A stretch of 64,000 nt of DNA from Sphingobium sp. 66-54 (lineage in GTDB: Bacteria > Pseudomonadota > Alphaproteobacteria > Sphingomonadales > Sphingomonadaceae), in assembly GCA_001899715.1 (NCBI GenBank), contig MKWI01000015.1, forward strand, positions 49,994-113,993. Direction: 5' to 3'. Positions 26,675 to 34,866 of this stretch are shown here, piece by piece. Numbering within the stretch: the stretch's first letter is position 1; each line of letters opens with the position of its first letter. Below the pieces are notes generated by a model. It ran no database searches, was not told where the DNA came from, and saw nothing but the letters and a program-made list of their open reading frames with translations. The translations under genes were made by a program, and so were the position numbers.

Positions 26675-26808
26675 GGGCAACTCAGTATAGGATCAGGCGG
26701 GGCATGGCGGTAGCCTTATCCCGCCGAGTCCCAACAAAGCGTTGCACGCGCCGGCGCGGCAGGTGGGCCATGCGGGCGCAGGCGGCCTCCGGCGCCGCAC
26801 CGCCGCCC

Positions 26809-27363
26809 TCACAGGCGCGGCAGGGTGACGCCGCGCTGCCCCATATATTTGCCGGCGCGGTCGGCATAGCTGGTCTCGCACGGCTCGTTGCCCTCCAGAA
26901 ACAGGAACTGGCAGGCGCCCTCATTGGCGTAGATCTTGGCCGGTAGCGGCGTGGTGTTGGAGAATTCCAGCGTGACATGGCCTTCCCAGCCCGGCTCCAG
27001 AGGCGTCACGTTCACGATGATGCCGCAGCGCGCGTAAGTGGATTTGCCGAGGCAGATCACCAGCACGTCGCGCGGGATGCGGAAATATTCCACTGTGCGT
27101 GCAAGCGCGAAGCTGTTGGGCGGGATGATGCACACGTCCGTCTTGCGGTCGACGAAGCTGTTGGAGGCGAAGTCCTTGGGGTCCACCACCGCGCTGTCGA
27201 CGTTGGTGAAAATCTTGAACTCGTCGGCCACGCGCGCGTCGTAGCCGTAGGATGAGAGGCCGTAGCTGATGCATCCCTCGCGCCGCTGGCTTTCCACGAA
27301 CGGCTCGATCATGCCCATTTCCTGCGTCTTGGCGCGAATCCATTTGTCGGAGAGAATAGCCAT
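26809..27363 (-). CDS. dcd: dCTP deaminase
   Basis: Deaminates dCTP to dUTP, the main route to dTTP precursors in many proteobacteria. The 184-residue product has the family stretches [40 protein letters not shown] with the catalytic region, and [20 protein letters not shown]. Length is standard. It is the last gene of a - strand operon that begins with the UPF0262 gene; the VOC gene stops 15 bases upstream. Confidence 0.95.
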   Translation of the reverse strand: MAILSDKWIRAKTQEMGMIEPFVESQRREGCISYGLSSYGYDARVADEFKIFTNVDSAVVDPKDFASNSFVDRKTDVCIIPPNSFALARTVEYFRIPRDVLVICLGKSTYARCGIIVNVTPLEPGWEGHVTLEFSNTTPLPAKIYANEGACQFLFLEGNEPCETSYADRAGKYMGQRGVTLPRL

Positions 27364-27378
27364 GGGGTTCCTTGTTCT

Positions 27379-27750
27379 TCAGGCTTGGACGATGTGCCAG
27401 AGCGGACCGCCGGGGGCGAACACATAAGCGACCCGCAGGCCCCAGGGCTGCATGGCCGGTGGCCGTGGCGCGCCTACGTCGAACGCGTCGGCGAGCTTGA
27501 GGCTTTCGATATGGGTCCACCAGGCATCGAGATCGGCGACGGCGAGGCTCATCATGAAATTATCGTTCCAGCCGGGGAAAACGGCGTTCTGGAGCAGAAA
27601 GCTGCCGCCCTCGCAGGAGAAGCCGGCGATGTCGTTGGCATCGGACACGAAGTCCTGCGTGAAGCCGAGCGCGGTATAGAAGCGCCTGGCGGCCTCGAAA
27701 TCCGGTCCGCCGGGAACGAAGGGCCGCACCGCAATCGTGGTTGGCATCAT
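27379..27750 (-). CDS. VOC-family (glyoxalase/bleomycin-resistance-like) protein
   Basis: A 123-residue single vicinal-oxygen-chelate domain: FYTALGFTQDFVSDANDIAG at the N-terminus and a C-terminal FAPGGPLWHIVQA. Members bind metal or small hydrophobic ligands and range from glyoxalases to antibiotic-binding proteins; the divergent metal positions do not allow a substrate call. It starts within the stop of the 47-residue ORF (ATGA) and ends 15 bases before dcd. Confidence 0.8.
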   Translation of the reverse strand: MMPTTIAVRPFVPGGPDFEAARRFYTALGFTQDFVSDANDIAGFSCEGGSFLLQNAVFPGWNDNFMMSLAVADLDAWWTHIESLKLADAFDVGAPRPPAMQPWGLRVAYVFAPGGPLWHIVQA

Positions 27751-27890
27751 GGGCGCGTCTCTATCGTGATGAGGGCGAAGGCGTGGGCTGACAACGGGCC
27801 GCGATCATGGCGCGCCGCCGGCCAGCCATGCCCCATCGCGCCGCGCGTCACGGCGATCAGGGCTCTCTGCCGGCTGGTCAGCTTGCTCAT
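27747..27890 (-). CDS. 47-residue ORF wedged between the GH25-like and VOC genes
   Basis: An ORF overlapping its upstream neighbour (GH25-like stop) and its downstream neighbour (VOC start) each by exactly ATGA, which suggests translational coupling and selection to keep it open. The product starts MSKLTSRQRALIAVTRGAMG and ends ALITIETRP; it is basic, with no signal peptide, cysteine or motif I recognise. It could be a real small protein or a translational relay that couples VOC and dcd expression to the upstream genes. Confidence 0.55.
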   Translation of the reverse strand: MSKLTSRQRALIAVTRGAMGHGWPAARHDRGPLSAHAFALITIETRP

Positions 27891-28609
27891 GGCCGCACCA
27901 CGTTCCACTCGATCTGCCCATCAATGCCGTCCACGCGCCGCCATGTCGAGGCCGTCCATAGTACCCAGCGGCGGGTGGCGTAATCGGGCGGGAAGAAGCC
28001 GCCCTCCAGCCACAGCGTGCGGTTGATGCCGCTGGCAACATCGTAGCGGGCTTCGAAATCGTGGCTGACGCGGATCAACGCCGGCTTGGCGGCATGGGTC
28101 TCGATCTGGTTGAGGAAGATGTTGAGGTCCGCCAGCAGCGTGTCGCGGTTGGGCCGCGCAGCGCAGTCGTCGCCCAGGTCGAGCTGGACGGCGGGCGGCA
28201 GCATCGCCGTGTCGCGCGGGACGGTGGCGATGAAGGCGGTCGCCTGGTCGTAGGGGCGCTCGCACAGGCTGTAGCGGTGGAGGGCGCCGTAGCGCAGCCC
28301 TTCCGCGCGCGCGCCGGCGAGATAATCGTCGAACGCCGGGTCGCGCCCGTGCGTGCCGCTGGTCGCGACGATATAGACGAAGTCTGCGCCATCCGCGCGC
28401 GCCATCCGCCAGTTGATTGCGCCGCTCGCCGCCGAGACGGTGAGGCCCTGCACGGGGTAACGGCTGTGTGAGGGCGTCCAGTGCCGGGCGAACCATATGA
28501 ACCCGCCGACGAGCAGCGTGCCGATGAGCACCGCCGCGATCATCAGGCGCAGCGGCGTGATGCGGACGGCAATGCGCCGGCGGCCGCGAGGGGCGTTCGG
28601 CATGGTCAT
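27887..28609 (-). CDS. GH25 (lysozyme-like) domain protein with degenerate active site
   Basis: A 240-residue protein with an N-terminal membrane anchor (LMIAAVLIGTLLVGGFIWFA, residues 22-41) and a periplasmic GH25 lysozyme-like domain recognisable from GLTVSAASGAINWRMARADG, FVYIVATSGTHGRDPAF and the late GGFFPPDYATRRWVLWTAS. Where active muramidases have GxDVSxxQGxIxW this one has Thr for Asp, and where DxE is expected it reads DLG, so catalytic acids are missing. A binding or structural cell-wall role is more likely than hydrolysis. It overlaps both neighbours by ATGA. Confidence 0.75.
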   Translation of the reverse strand: MTMPNAPRGRRRIAVRITPLRLMIAAVLIGTLLVGGFIWFARHWTPSHSRYPVQGLTVSAASGAINWRMARADGADFVYIVATSGTHGRDPAFDDYLAGARAEGLRYGALHRYSLCERPYDQATAFIATVPRDTAMLPPAVQLDLGDDCAARPNRDTLLADLNIFLNQIETHAAKPALIRVSHDFEARYDVASGINRTLWLEGGFFPPDYATRRWVLWTASTWRRVDGIDGQIEWNVVRP

Positions 28610-29088
28610 CCGCGGATATGCAGCACGCAGATCAGCGTGAACAGCCGCCGCGCCGTGTCGAAATCCATGGAAACCTTGCCCTCCAGCCGGTGCGTGAGCA
28701 GTTCGGCGGCGCGGTTATGGATGGCGCGGCGGGCCATGTCGACCGTTTCGATCTGCTGCGGCGTTGCCTGCCGGACTGCCTGATAATAGCTCTCGCAGAT
28801 CGCGAAATAATCGCGGATGGTGCGGCGCAGGCCGGTGAGGCTGAGGACGAGCGCCTCCAGCGGGCTGTCGTCCGCCCGGCGAATATCGACGACCAGCCGG
28901 CCGTCCGTCACGCGCAGGAGCACCCGGTAGGGCCCGGCATAGCCGTCCGCATGCACGCGCACGGGGGCGAACAGATTGCGCTCCAGCAGATCGACAATGG
29001 CGATCTGCCGCTCCTGCTCGATGTCAGCGTTGCGCCACAGGATGGTCTTTTCGTCCAGCGCAATGTCGATGATGCGGGGGTCGGCCAT
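28606..29088 (-). CDS. UPF0262 family protein
   Basis: A 160-residue cytoplasmic protein of the alphaproteobacterial UPF0262 family, unknown function. It begins MADPRIIDIALDEKTILWRN and has characteristic ERNLFAPVRVHADGYAGPYR and ETVDMARRAIHNRAAELL blocks. It is the first gene of the tightly overlapping operon with the GH25-like, 47-residue, VOC and dcd genes. The start at 29088 gives the family N-terminus; an extension to 29220 was rejected. Confidence 0.88.
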   Translation of the reverse strand: MADPRIIDIALDEKTILWRNADIEQERQIAIVDLLERNLFAPVRVHADGYAGPYRVLLRVTDGRLVVDIRRADDSPLEALVLSLTGLRRTIRDYFAICESYYQAVRQATPQQIETVDMARRAIHNRAAELLTHRLEGKVSMDFDTARRLFTLICVLHIRG

Positions 29089-29170
29089 GCGAGGCTGTCC
29101 TAGGCGGTCGCGGGTGCAACGACAAGGGAGGTGCCGTGCGGTGAGGTGCCGGTCCCGCTTGTCCACGTTG

Positions 29171-29179
29171 TTATCCACA
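29171..29179 (+). promoter_or_regulatory. Perfect DnaA box upstream of dnaB
   Basis: TTATCCACA matches the strong DnaA-binding consensus exactly. It lies in the divergent gap between the UPF0262 gene and dnaB, 79 bases before the dnaB start. A single box suggests transcriptional control of the replicative helicase gene by DnaA, not an origin. Confidence 0.55.
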
Positions 29180-29257
29180 GCGCTCCACATCGTTCCTTGG
29201 GTGCCTGGAAACATGGCCATTGCCGATGGCGCGGCAAAGGTGGATTATAACCGACCC

Positions 29258-30748
29258 ATGGCCGACCCTTATCGCTTGACCCCGGTGGCGGACACCGCCG
29301 CCGAACCGCGCCTGCCCCGCAATGTCGAGGCGGAGGCGGCGCTGCTCGGCGCGCTGATGGTGGATAACCGCATCGTCGAGGACGTGCAGATGCTGCTCGC
29401 CGCGCAGCATTTCTTCGAGCCGCTGCACGGCCGCATCTACGAGGCGATCCTCAAGCTCTCCGATCGCAACATGGTCGCCAATCCGGTGACGCTGAAGCCG
29501 CTGCTCGAAAGCGACCCGGCGCTCAAGGAACTGGGCGGCCCCGGTTATCTTGCCCAGTTGACCGGCAGCGGCGCGGCGGTGATCGGCGCGCGCGATTTCG
29601 CCCAGCAGATCTATGAACTGGCCTTGCTGCGCGAACTGGTCGGCGTCGGCCGCGAACTGGTCGACAAGGCGCTCGACACCTCCGAATCGATCAACCCCAA
29701 GGGCCAGATCGAGGAAGCGGAGATGGCGCTCTACGCCGTGGCGGAAGCCGGCGGCGATACCGGCAGCATGAAGACCTTCGCGCAGGCCACCCGTCTTGCG
29801 GTGGAGATGGCGGAGAAGGCGCTCAACTCCGGCGGCCATGTCTCGGGCATCACCACCGGACTCGATGGTCTCAACGCCCGCACCGGCGGCCTGCATCCGT
29901 CCGATCTCATCATTGTCGCCGGGCGGCCGGGCATGGGTAAAAGCTCGATCGCGACCAATATTGCCTACAACGCCGCGCGCCGCTGGGTGCGCGATTTGGC
30001 GGACGGCATCCCCGAGGAGAAGTCGATCGGCGCGCCCGTCGCCATCTTCAACCTGGAAATGTCGGCGGACCAGCTCGCCACCCGTATCCTCGCCGAGCAG
30101 TCCGGCATCAGCGGCGAGGCGCTGCGCATGGGCAAGATCAGCCATGGCGACTTCCAGAATCTCGTGCGCGCCTCACGCGAGCTGGCTGACCTGCCGCTCT
30201 ATATCGACGACACCGCCGGCCTCACCATCGCGGCGCTGCGTACCCGCGCGCGGCGGCTCAAGCGACGGCACAAGATCGGCCTCGTCATCGTCGACTATCT
30301 CCAGTTGTTGCAGGGCTCGGGCCGGGCGAGCGACAACCGGGTCAACGAGATTTCCGAGATCAGCCGCGGCCTCAAGACGCTGGCCAAGGAGCTGAACGTC
30401 CCCGTCATCGCGCTCTCGCAGCTCAGCCGTGCTGTGGAAAGTCGCGACGACAAGCGTCCGCAACTCTCGGATCTGCGTGAATCCGGCTCGATCGAGCAGG
30501 ACGCGGACATGGTCTGGTTCCTCTATCGTGAAGACTATTACGAGATGAACAAGGAGCCGAGGATCGAGGAAGAAGGGGCCTATGCCGCCTGGTGCGAGAA
30601 GATGGAGCGCATCAAGGGCCATTCGGAGTTGATCGTCGCCAAGCAGCGCCATGGCGCCACCGGCAAGGTCCGCCTGTATTTCGATTCGCGCATCACCCGC
30701 TTCTCCGATCTGGCGGACGACAGCTTTGGCGATGACGGGCACGAGTAA
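29258..30748 (+). CDS. dnaB: Replicative DNA helicase
   Basis: Hexameric helicase that unwinds DNA at the replication fork. The 496-residue product has the N-terminal domain (RNVEAEAALLGALMVDNRIV), Walker A IIVAGRPGMGKSSIATNIAY, Walker B region GLVIVDYLQLLQGSGR, and DLRESGSIEQDADMVWFLYR near the end. Start ATG 29258 (MADPYRLTPVAD) is most like relatives; an in-frame ATG at 29213 is possible. A DnaA box lies upstream. No intein or insertion interrupts the gene. Confidence 0.96.
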   Translation: MADPYRLTPVADTAAEPRLPRNVEAEAALLGALMVDNRIVEDVQMLLAAQHFFEPLHGRIYEAILKLSDRNMVANPVTLKPLLESDPALKELGGPGYLAQLTGSGAAVIGARDFAQQIYELALLRELVGVGRELVDKALDTSESINPKGQIEEAEMALYAVAEAGGDTGSMKTFAQATRLAVEMAEKALNSGGHVSGITTGLDGLNARTGGLHPSDLIIVAGRPGMGKSSIATNIAYNAARRWVRDLADGIPEEKSIGAPVAIFNLEMSADQLATRILAEQSGISGEALRMGKISHGDFQNLVRASRELADLPLYIDDTAGLTIAALRTRARRLKRRHKIGLVIVDYLQLLQGSGRASDNRVNEISEISRGLKTLAKELNVPVIALSQLSRAVESRDDKRPQLSDLRESGSIEQDADMVWFLYREDYYEMNKEPRIEEEGAYAAWCEKMERIKGHSELIVAKQRHGATGKVRLYFDSRITRFSDLADDSFGDDGHE

Positions 30749-30958
30749 GTGGCGGCCTCGCGGCTAATAGCCACTCCAAGCGCGAAAAGGTACGGGCTCA
30801 TCAACCCGAGGACGGCCCATCTCCGGTCGGACAGGTGGACCTCGGCTCATTCTCGTGGGAACACGGCGATGAACGGGCCATTGCGACCGGACCCATTGAT
30901 ATCCAAAGCCGAAAGGGGGACAGGTGGCCGCCATCGGCCGAACCCCTCCACCATGCGA

Positions 30959-31579
30959 TCAGGCGGCGGCGATTCGCATATTCCCCCGCCGGGCACGCAG
31001 GGCGCCACCGGCCAGGCCGAAGCCGCAGATCATCATCGCCCAGCTTGCGGGCTCGGGTACAGCGGGCGTGGTCGGCAGTGTCACCGATGCCGAATAGGGA
31101 GCGCTACGGGCGTCGAGTAGGCCCGCATCCACCAGCATCTCGCCCGGCTGAGACAATAGGTAAAGCTGATATTTGAAAAGGTTGCGTTCAATGCCATCGT
31201 CGCTGCGGCCGTAGATCACGATGTCGCTGATGTCGAATGCCTGGGTGAACGTGACCACCAGACGCTCGGAGGTGCCGGCACCATCGCTGTGATAAATGTC
31301 TGGAAAGGACGTGCTGATGATGCCGTCGGTCGCCTTGTCGGCCGTGCTCATCCCATCCCAACTACCGCTGCCTTCAACGATTGCACCATTGCTCGCCAGC
31401 GCGATATTCACGCCATTTGCGAACACCTGCAACTCGCCAATCTGAAGCCAGTCGCCTCCGCCGATGCCGCTACTGATCCTGATTGATGTTGCGAGCACCG
31501 CATTGGCCGGCGCGCTGGCACCCAGCAGCGCGGCGGCGGCAATAGCGCCGCCGGCGAGCGCCTTGATGGAAATTGTCAT
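30959..31579 (-). CDS. PEPxxWA-CTERM sorting-domain exported protein
   Basis: A 206-residue exported protein with a signal peptide (ALAGGAIAAAALLGASAPAN), a beta-rich body resembling discoidin/F5-8C-like domains (ERLVVTFTQAFDISDIVIYG), and a C-terminal sorting signal VPEPASWAMMICGFGLAGGA followed by an arginine cluster. PEP-CTERM proteins are processed by an exosortase system and are usually linked to exopolysaccharide or surface structures. A GGGGGA ribosome site precedes the ATG. Confidence 0.88.
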   Translation of the reverse strand: MTISIKALAGGAIAAAALLGASAPANAVLATSIRISSGIGGGDWLQIGELQVFANGVNIALASNGAIVEGSGSWDGMSTADKATDGIISTSFPDIYHSDGAGTSERLVVTFTQAFDISDIVIYGRSDDGIERNLFKYQLYLLSQPGEMLVDAGLLDARSAPYSASVTLPTTPAVPEPASWAMMICGFGLAGGALRARRGNMRIAAA

Positions 31580-31594
31580 GATTTTCCCCCAGTG

Positions 31595-31623
31595 GAAACA
31601 GGCGGCTTCCCGCCGTCTGTTTC
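31595..31623 (-). promoter_or_regulatory. Leader hairpin upstream of the PEP-CTERM gene
   Basis: Arms GAAACAGGCGG (31595-31605) and CCGTCTGTTTC (31613-31623) pair with one mismatch. In the - strand transcript the hairpin lies about 7 bases before the Shine-Dalgarno GGGGGA of the PEP-CTERM gene. It lacks a U-tract. It may stabilise the mRNA 5' end or regulate ribosome access. Confidence 0.4.
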
Positions 31624-31739
31624 GCCGCTAGGGCAAATCATGACATACTAAAAGTGCGTTAACTATCCAGCGCTATAGCCCCGTCCACCATCTGGATTAT
31701 TGGCCGGTGCCATGGCGGCTTGCCACGCGGCCAGGCCTG

Positions 31740-32519
31740 TCAGAACACCGGCTGGTTGGCTGGATCGTCCGGGTCGGCGGTTGGCGTGGAGGCGGTGTGG
31801 ATGCCGCATTCCACCTTGTCCCAGCCGCGCCAGCGGCCGGCGCGTGGGTCCTCGCCGGGCAGCACCTTGCTGGTGCAGGGCTCGCAGCCGATCGAGAGAT
31901 AGCCCTGCGCTTCCAGCGGGTGGCGGGGCAGGGCGTGCGCCTCGAAATAGGCGTTGAGCATGTCCTTGTCCCAGTCGCCCAGCGGGTTGATCTTGAGCCG
32001 GCCGTCTTCGATCTCGAAGCGCGGCAGATTCTGGCGGGTCACGGACTGGAATGCCTTGCGGCCGGAAATCCACGTGTCCAGCCCGGCCTTGGCACGCGCC
32101 AGCGGTTCGACCTTGCGGATCGCGCAACAGCCGTCCGGATCGTAGGACCAGCGCAGGCCCTTGTCGTCTTTCGCGGCCAGCACGGCCGGGTCCGGCGTCA
32201 CCACCTGGCTGTCGGTGAAGCCGAACTGCTCGATCAGCAGGGCCCGATAGTCCAGCGTCTCCGGGAACATCTTGAGCGTGTCGACGAAGACCACCGGGGT
32301 CGCCGGGTCGGCCTGCGCGATGAGGTGGAGCAGCACCGCGCTCTCGGTCCCGAAGGAGGAGACGACGGCAACGCGGCCCAGCTCGTGCTCGCGCAGCAGG
32401 ATGCGCAGCATTGCAGCCGCATCGACGCCGGCGAAGCGCGCGTTGAGCGCGTCCGCATCGGCTTGAATCCAGCGTGGCCGGGCGTCGATCCGGTCGATGA
32501 CGCGCGTCCCGTCAGCCAT
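31740..32519 (-). CDS. cysH: Assimilatory adenylyl-sulfate (APS/PAPS) reductase
   Basis: Reduces APS (or PAPS) to sulfite in cysteine biosynthesis. The 259-residue product has SSFGTESAVLLHLIAQADP, FVDTLKMFPETLDY, and the two cysteine pairs GCCAIRKVEPL and IGCEPCT, which bind a 4Fe-4S cluster and mark the APS-using class; the redox cysteine lies in DKVECGIH at the end. It is last in the operon cobA-DUF2849-cysI-DUF934-cysH, overlapping DUF934 by 8 bases. Confidence 0.93.
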   Translation of the reverse strand: MADGTRVIDRIDARPRWIQADADALNARFAGVDAAAMLRILLREHELGRVAVVSSFGTESAVLLHLIAQADPATPVVFVDTLKMFPETLDYRALLIEQFGFTDSQVVTPDPAVLAAKDDKGLRWSYDPDGCCAIRKVEPLARAKAGLDTWISGRKAFQSVTRQNLPRFEIEDGRLKINPLGDWDKDMLNAYFEAHALPRHPLEAQGYLSIGCEPCTSKVLPGEDPRAGRWRGWDKVECGIHTASTPTADPDDPANQPVF

Positions 32520-32940
32520 GCCGCAGTTTCCAGACCGGCACGGCGGCGTCGGCGGCGGTCTGATAGACGTAGGGATAGCGGTTGAGCGCGGCATCCAGCA
32601 CATCGGGGTCGATCGGCGCATCCGGCGCGAAGCTGTCGAACCCGCAGCGGCGCATGAACAGCATCTGGTCGACCAGCACGTCGCCCGAGGCGCGCAACTC
32701 GCCTTTATAGCCGGCTTCGCGCAGGATGCGGGCCGAGGAGTAGCCGCGCCCATCGCGGAAGCGGGGGAAATCGACCTCGATCAGCGCCAGCCGGTCGAGA
32801 AAGGGGATCAGCCGGCGCGCATCCTCGCCCGCCTCGACGCGCACCGCCGTGGCGTTCGACTGATCGAGGAACGCATCCAGCGACACGGCGGGCTCCTCGT
32901 GCGGCTCGTCGTCGCGGAAGCGGATGATGTCTTCAGCCAT
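32512..32940 (-). CDS. DUF934 protein of the sulfite reductase operon
   Basis: A 142-residue DUF934 protein (LIEVDFPRFRDGRGYSSARI and LREAGYKGELRASGDVLVDQ), nearly always found between the sulfite reductase and cysH genes in proteobacteria. Function is unproven; an accessory or partner role for the reductase is inferred from context. It overlaps cysI by 8 bases upstream and cysH by 8 bases downstream. Confidence 0.9.
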   Translation of the reverse strand: MAEDIIRFRDDEPHEEPAVSLDAFLDQSNATAVRVEAGEDARRLIPFLDRLALIEVDFPRFRDGRGYSSARILREAGYKGELRASGDVLVDQMLFMRRCGFDSFAPDAPIDPDVLDAALNRYPYVYQTAADAAVPVWKLRHG

Positions 32941-34567
32941 AAATGGCCTCCTTGAAGGGCTCGACGCCGATGCGGCGGTAGGTGTCCAGGAAGCGCTCGC
33001 CGTCCTGCCGCTCGCGCAGATAGACGTCGGTGGTTTTCTCGACCGCGTCGACGATGCCGTCCTCGTCGAAGCCGGGGCCGGTGATCTTGCCGAGGCTGGT
33101 ATCCTCCGCGCCCGAGCCGCCGAGGAGGAGCTGATAATTCTCCGTGCCTTTGCGGTCGACCCCCAAAATGCCGATGTGCCCGGCATGGTGGTGGCCGCAG
33201 GCGTTGATGCAGCCGGAGATCTTGATCTTCAGCTCGCCCAGCTCGAGCTGCCGGTCGATATCGGCGAAGCGCTGCGCGATCTTCTGCGCGATCGGGATCG
33301 AGCGCGCATTGGCGAGGCTGCAATAATCGAGGCCGGGGCAGGCGATGATGTCGGTGACGAGGTCCAGATTGACGTCCGCGAGACCCGCCGCGTCGAGCGC
33401 CTGCCACACCGCATACAGGTCCTGCTTGCGGACATGCGGCAGCACCAGATTCTGGCCGTGGGTGACGCGAATGTCGTCGAAGCTGTATCGCTCGGCGAGG
33501 TCCGCGACGGCCTCCATCTGCTCGGCGGTGATATCGCCGCCGATGCCGCCGACCCGCTTGAGGCTGATGTTGACGATTGCATAGCCCGGCGCCTTGTGCG
33601 GAGCCGTCTGCCGGTCGACCCACAGCGCGAAGTCGGGATCGGCGCGGTCGATCTCGTCGGGCAGGCCCGTCTCGAACGGCGGTGGCGCAAAATAGGCGGC
33701 GATCCGCTCATATTCGGCGCGCGGGAAATCGGTGCCCAGCGTCAGGATATGCGCGAAAGCTTCCTCTACCTGCCGCGTGAACTCCTCATGGCCCAGGTCG
33801 TGGACCAGGATCTTCATGCGCTGCTTGTGGATATTGTCGCGCCGCGCATGGCTGTTCCACACGCGTAGCACCGCCTGAATGTAGGAGAAAATCTGATCCG
33901 CGGGGCAGAAGGCGCGGATCGGATAGGCGATGAACGGGGTGCGGCCCATACCGCCGCCGGCGAATACCTCGAACCCTTCCTCGCCCGCCTCGTTGCGCAC
34001 GATGCGCAGCGCCAGGTCGTGCCAGCGCAGCGCCGCGCGATCGGTAGGTGAGGCGATGAGCGCGATCTTGAACTTGCGCGGCAGGTAGCTGAACTCGGGG
34101 TGGAAAGTGGTCGCCTGCCGGATCAGCTCGGCCCAGGGGCGCGGATCGCAAATCTCGTCGGCCGCGGCGCCGGCATATTGGTCGGCGGAGATATTGCGGA
34201 TGCTCTCGCCGCTGGTCTGGATGGCGTGCATCTCCACCGTCGCCAGCTCGGCCAGAATGTCCGGTGCGTCCTGAAGCTTGATCCAGTGATACTGGATATT
34301 CTGCCGGGTGGTGAAATGGCCGTAGCCCCGGTCATAGGTGCGCGCGATATGGCCCAGCATCCGCAACTGCCGGCTGTTGAGCGTGCCATAGGGGATGGCG
34401 ATGCGCAGCATATAGGCGTGGAGTTGCAGATAGAGGCCGTTCTTGAGGCGCAGTGGCTTGAACTGATCCTCGGTCATCTGTCCGGCGAGGCGGCGTGCGG
34501 TCTGGTCGCGGAACTCGTCGACGCGGGCGTCGACGATCGCCTGATCGTAGTGGTCGTAGCGGTACAT
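32933..34567 (-). CDS. cysI: Sulfite reductase haemoprotein (nitrite/sulfite reductase family)
   Basis: Six-electron reduction of sulfite to sulfide at a sirohaem-4Fe4S centre. The 544-residue product has the duplicated architecture, including GHFTTRQNIQYHWIKLQDAP near residue 85 and the cluster-binding cysteines in ACPGLDYCSLAN (C-x5-C) and SGCINACGHHHAGHIG (C-x3-C). No flavoprotein (cysJ) gene is adjacent, so the electron donor may be ferredoxin or a separate reductase. A sirohaem-forming methyltransferase (cobA) is encoded in the same operon. Confidence 0.93.
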   Translation of the reverse strand: MYRYDHYDQAIVDARVDEFRDQTARRLAGQMTEDQFKPLRLKNGLYLQLHAYMLRIAIPYGTLNSRQLRMLGHIARTYDRGYGHFTTRQNIQYHWIKLQDAPDILAELATVEMHAIQTSGESIRNISADQYAGAAADEICDPRPWAELIRQATTFHPEFSYLPRKFKIALIASPTDRAALRWHDLALRIVRNEAGEEGFEVFAGGGMGRTPFIAYPIRAFCPADQIFSYIQAVLRVWNSHARRDNIHKQRMKILVHDLGHEEFTRQVEEAFAHILTLGTDFPRAEYERIAAYFAPPPFETGLPDEIDRADPDFALWVDRQTAPHKAPGYAIVNISLKRVGGIGGDITAEQMEAVADLAERYSFDDIRVTHGQNLVLPHVRKQDLYAVWQALDAAGLADVNLDLVTDIIACPGLDYCSLANARSIPIAQKIAQRFADIDRQLELGELKIKISGCINACGHHHAGHIGILGVDRKGTENYQLLLGGSGAEDTSLGKITGPGFDEDGIVDAVEKTTDVYLRERQDGERFLDTYRRIGVEPFKEAIYG

Positions 34568-34569
34568 GG

Positions 34570-34866
34570 TCAGATCACCCAGGTGCCGACGGTCGGGTCG
34601 GCCGGCTTGAGGCTGAGGTCGAGCCGCACGGTCGGGCCGAGCGCGCGGATGCGGTCCTTGATATGGGCGGGGCGGATGCCTGCCTCGTCGCGGGAAGCGT
34701 CGATGATGTAGGGGCCGTTCACACGGCGCGCTGCGGCCTCAGTCTGGGCGATCTCGTCGCCCTTCTCGCCGACATCGGCGGATTCCTCCACATGGCGCGA
34801 CCAGCCGGAGCCGGTCCACCAGATCACATCGCCCGTGGCGAGATCATTCCCTGTCAGGATTTTCAT
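34570..34866 (-). CDS. DUF2849 protein
   Basis: A 98-residue protein beginning MKILTGNDLATGDVIWWTGS and containing VNGPYIIDASRDEAGIRPAH, typical of DUF2849, small proteins encoded beside sulfite reductase in alphaproteobacteria. Unknown function; possibly an assembly or electron-transfer helper. It overlaps cobA by ATGA and is followed after 2 bases by cysI. Confidence 0.88.
   Translation of the reverse strand: MKILTGNDLATGDVIWWTGSGWSRHVEESADVGEKGDEIAQTEAAARRVNGPYIIDASRDEAGIRPAHIKDRIRALGPTVRLDLSLKPADPTVGTWVI

Noticed and set aside
29161..29257. Chromosomal replication origin near dnaB
   Set aside because: Only one DnaA box and no A+T-rich unwinding region or box cluster.
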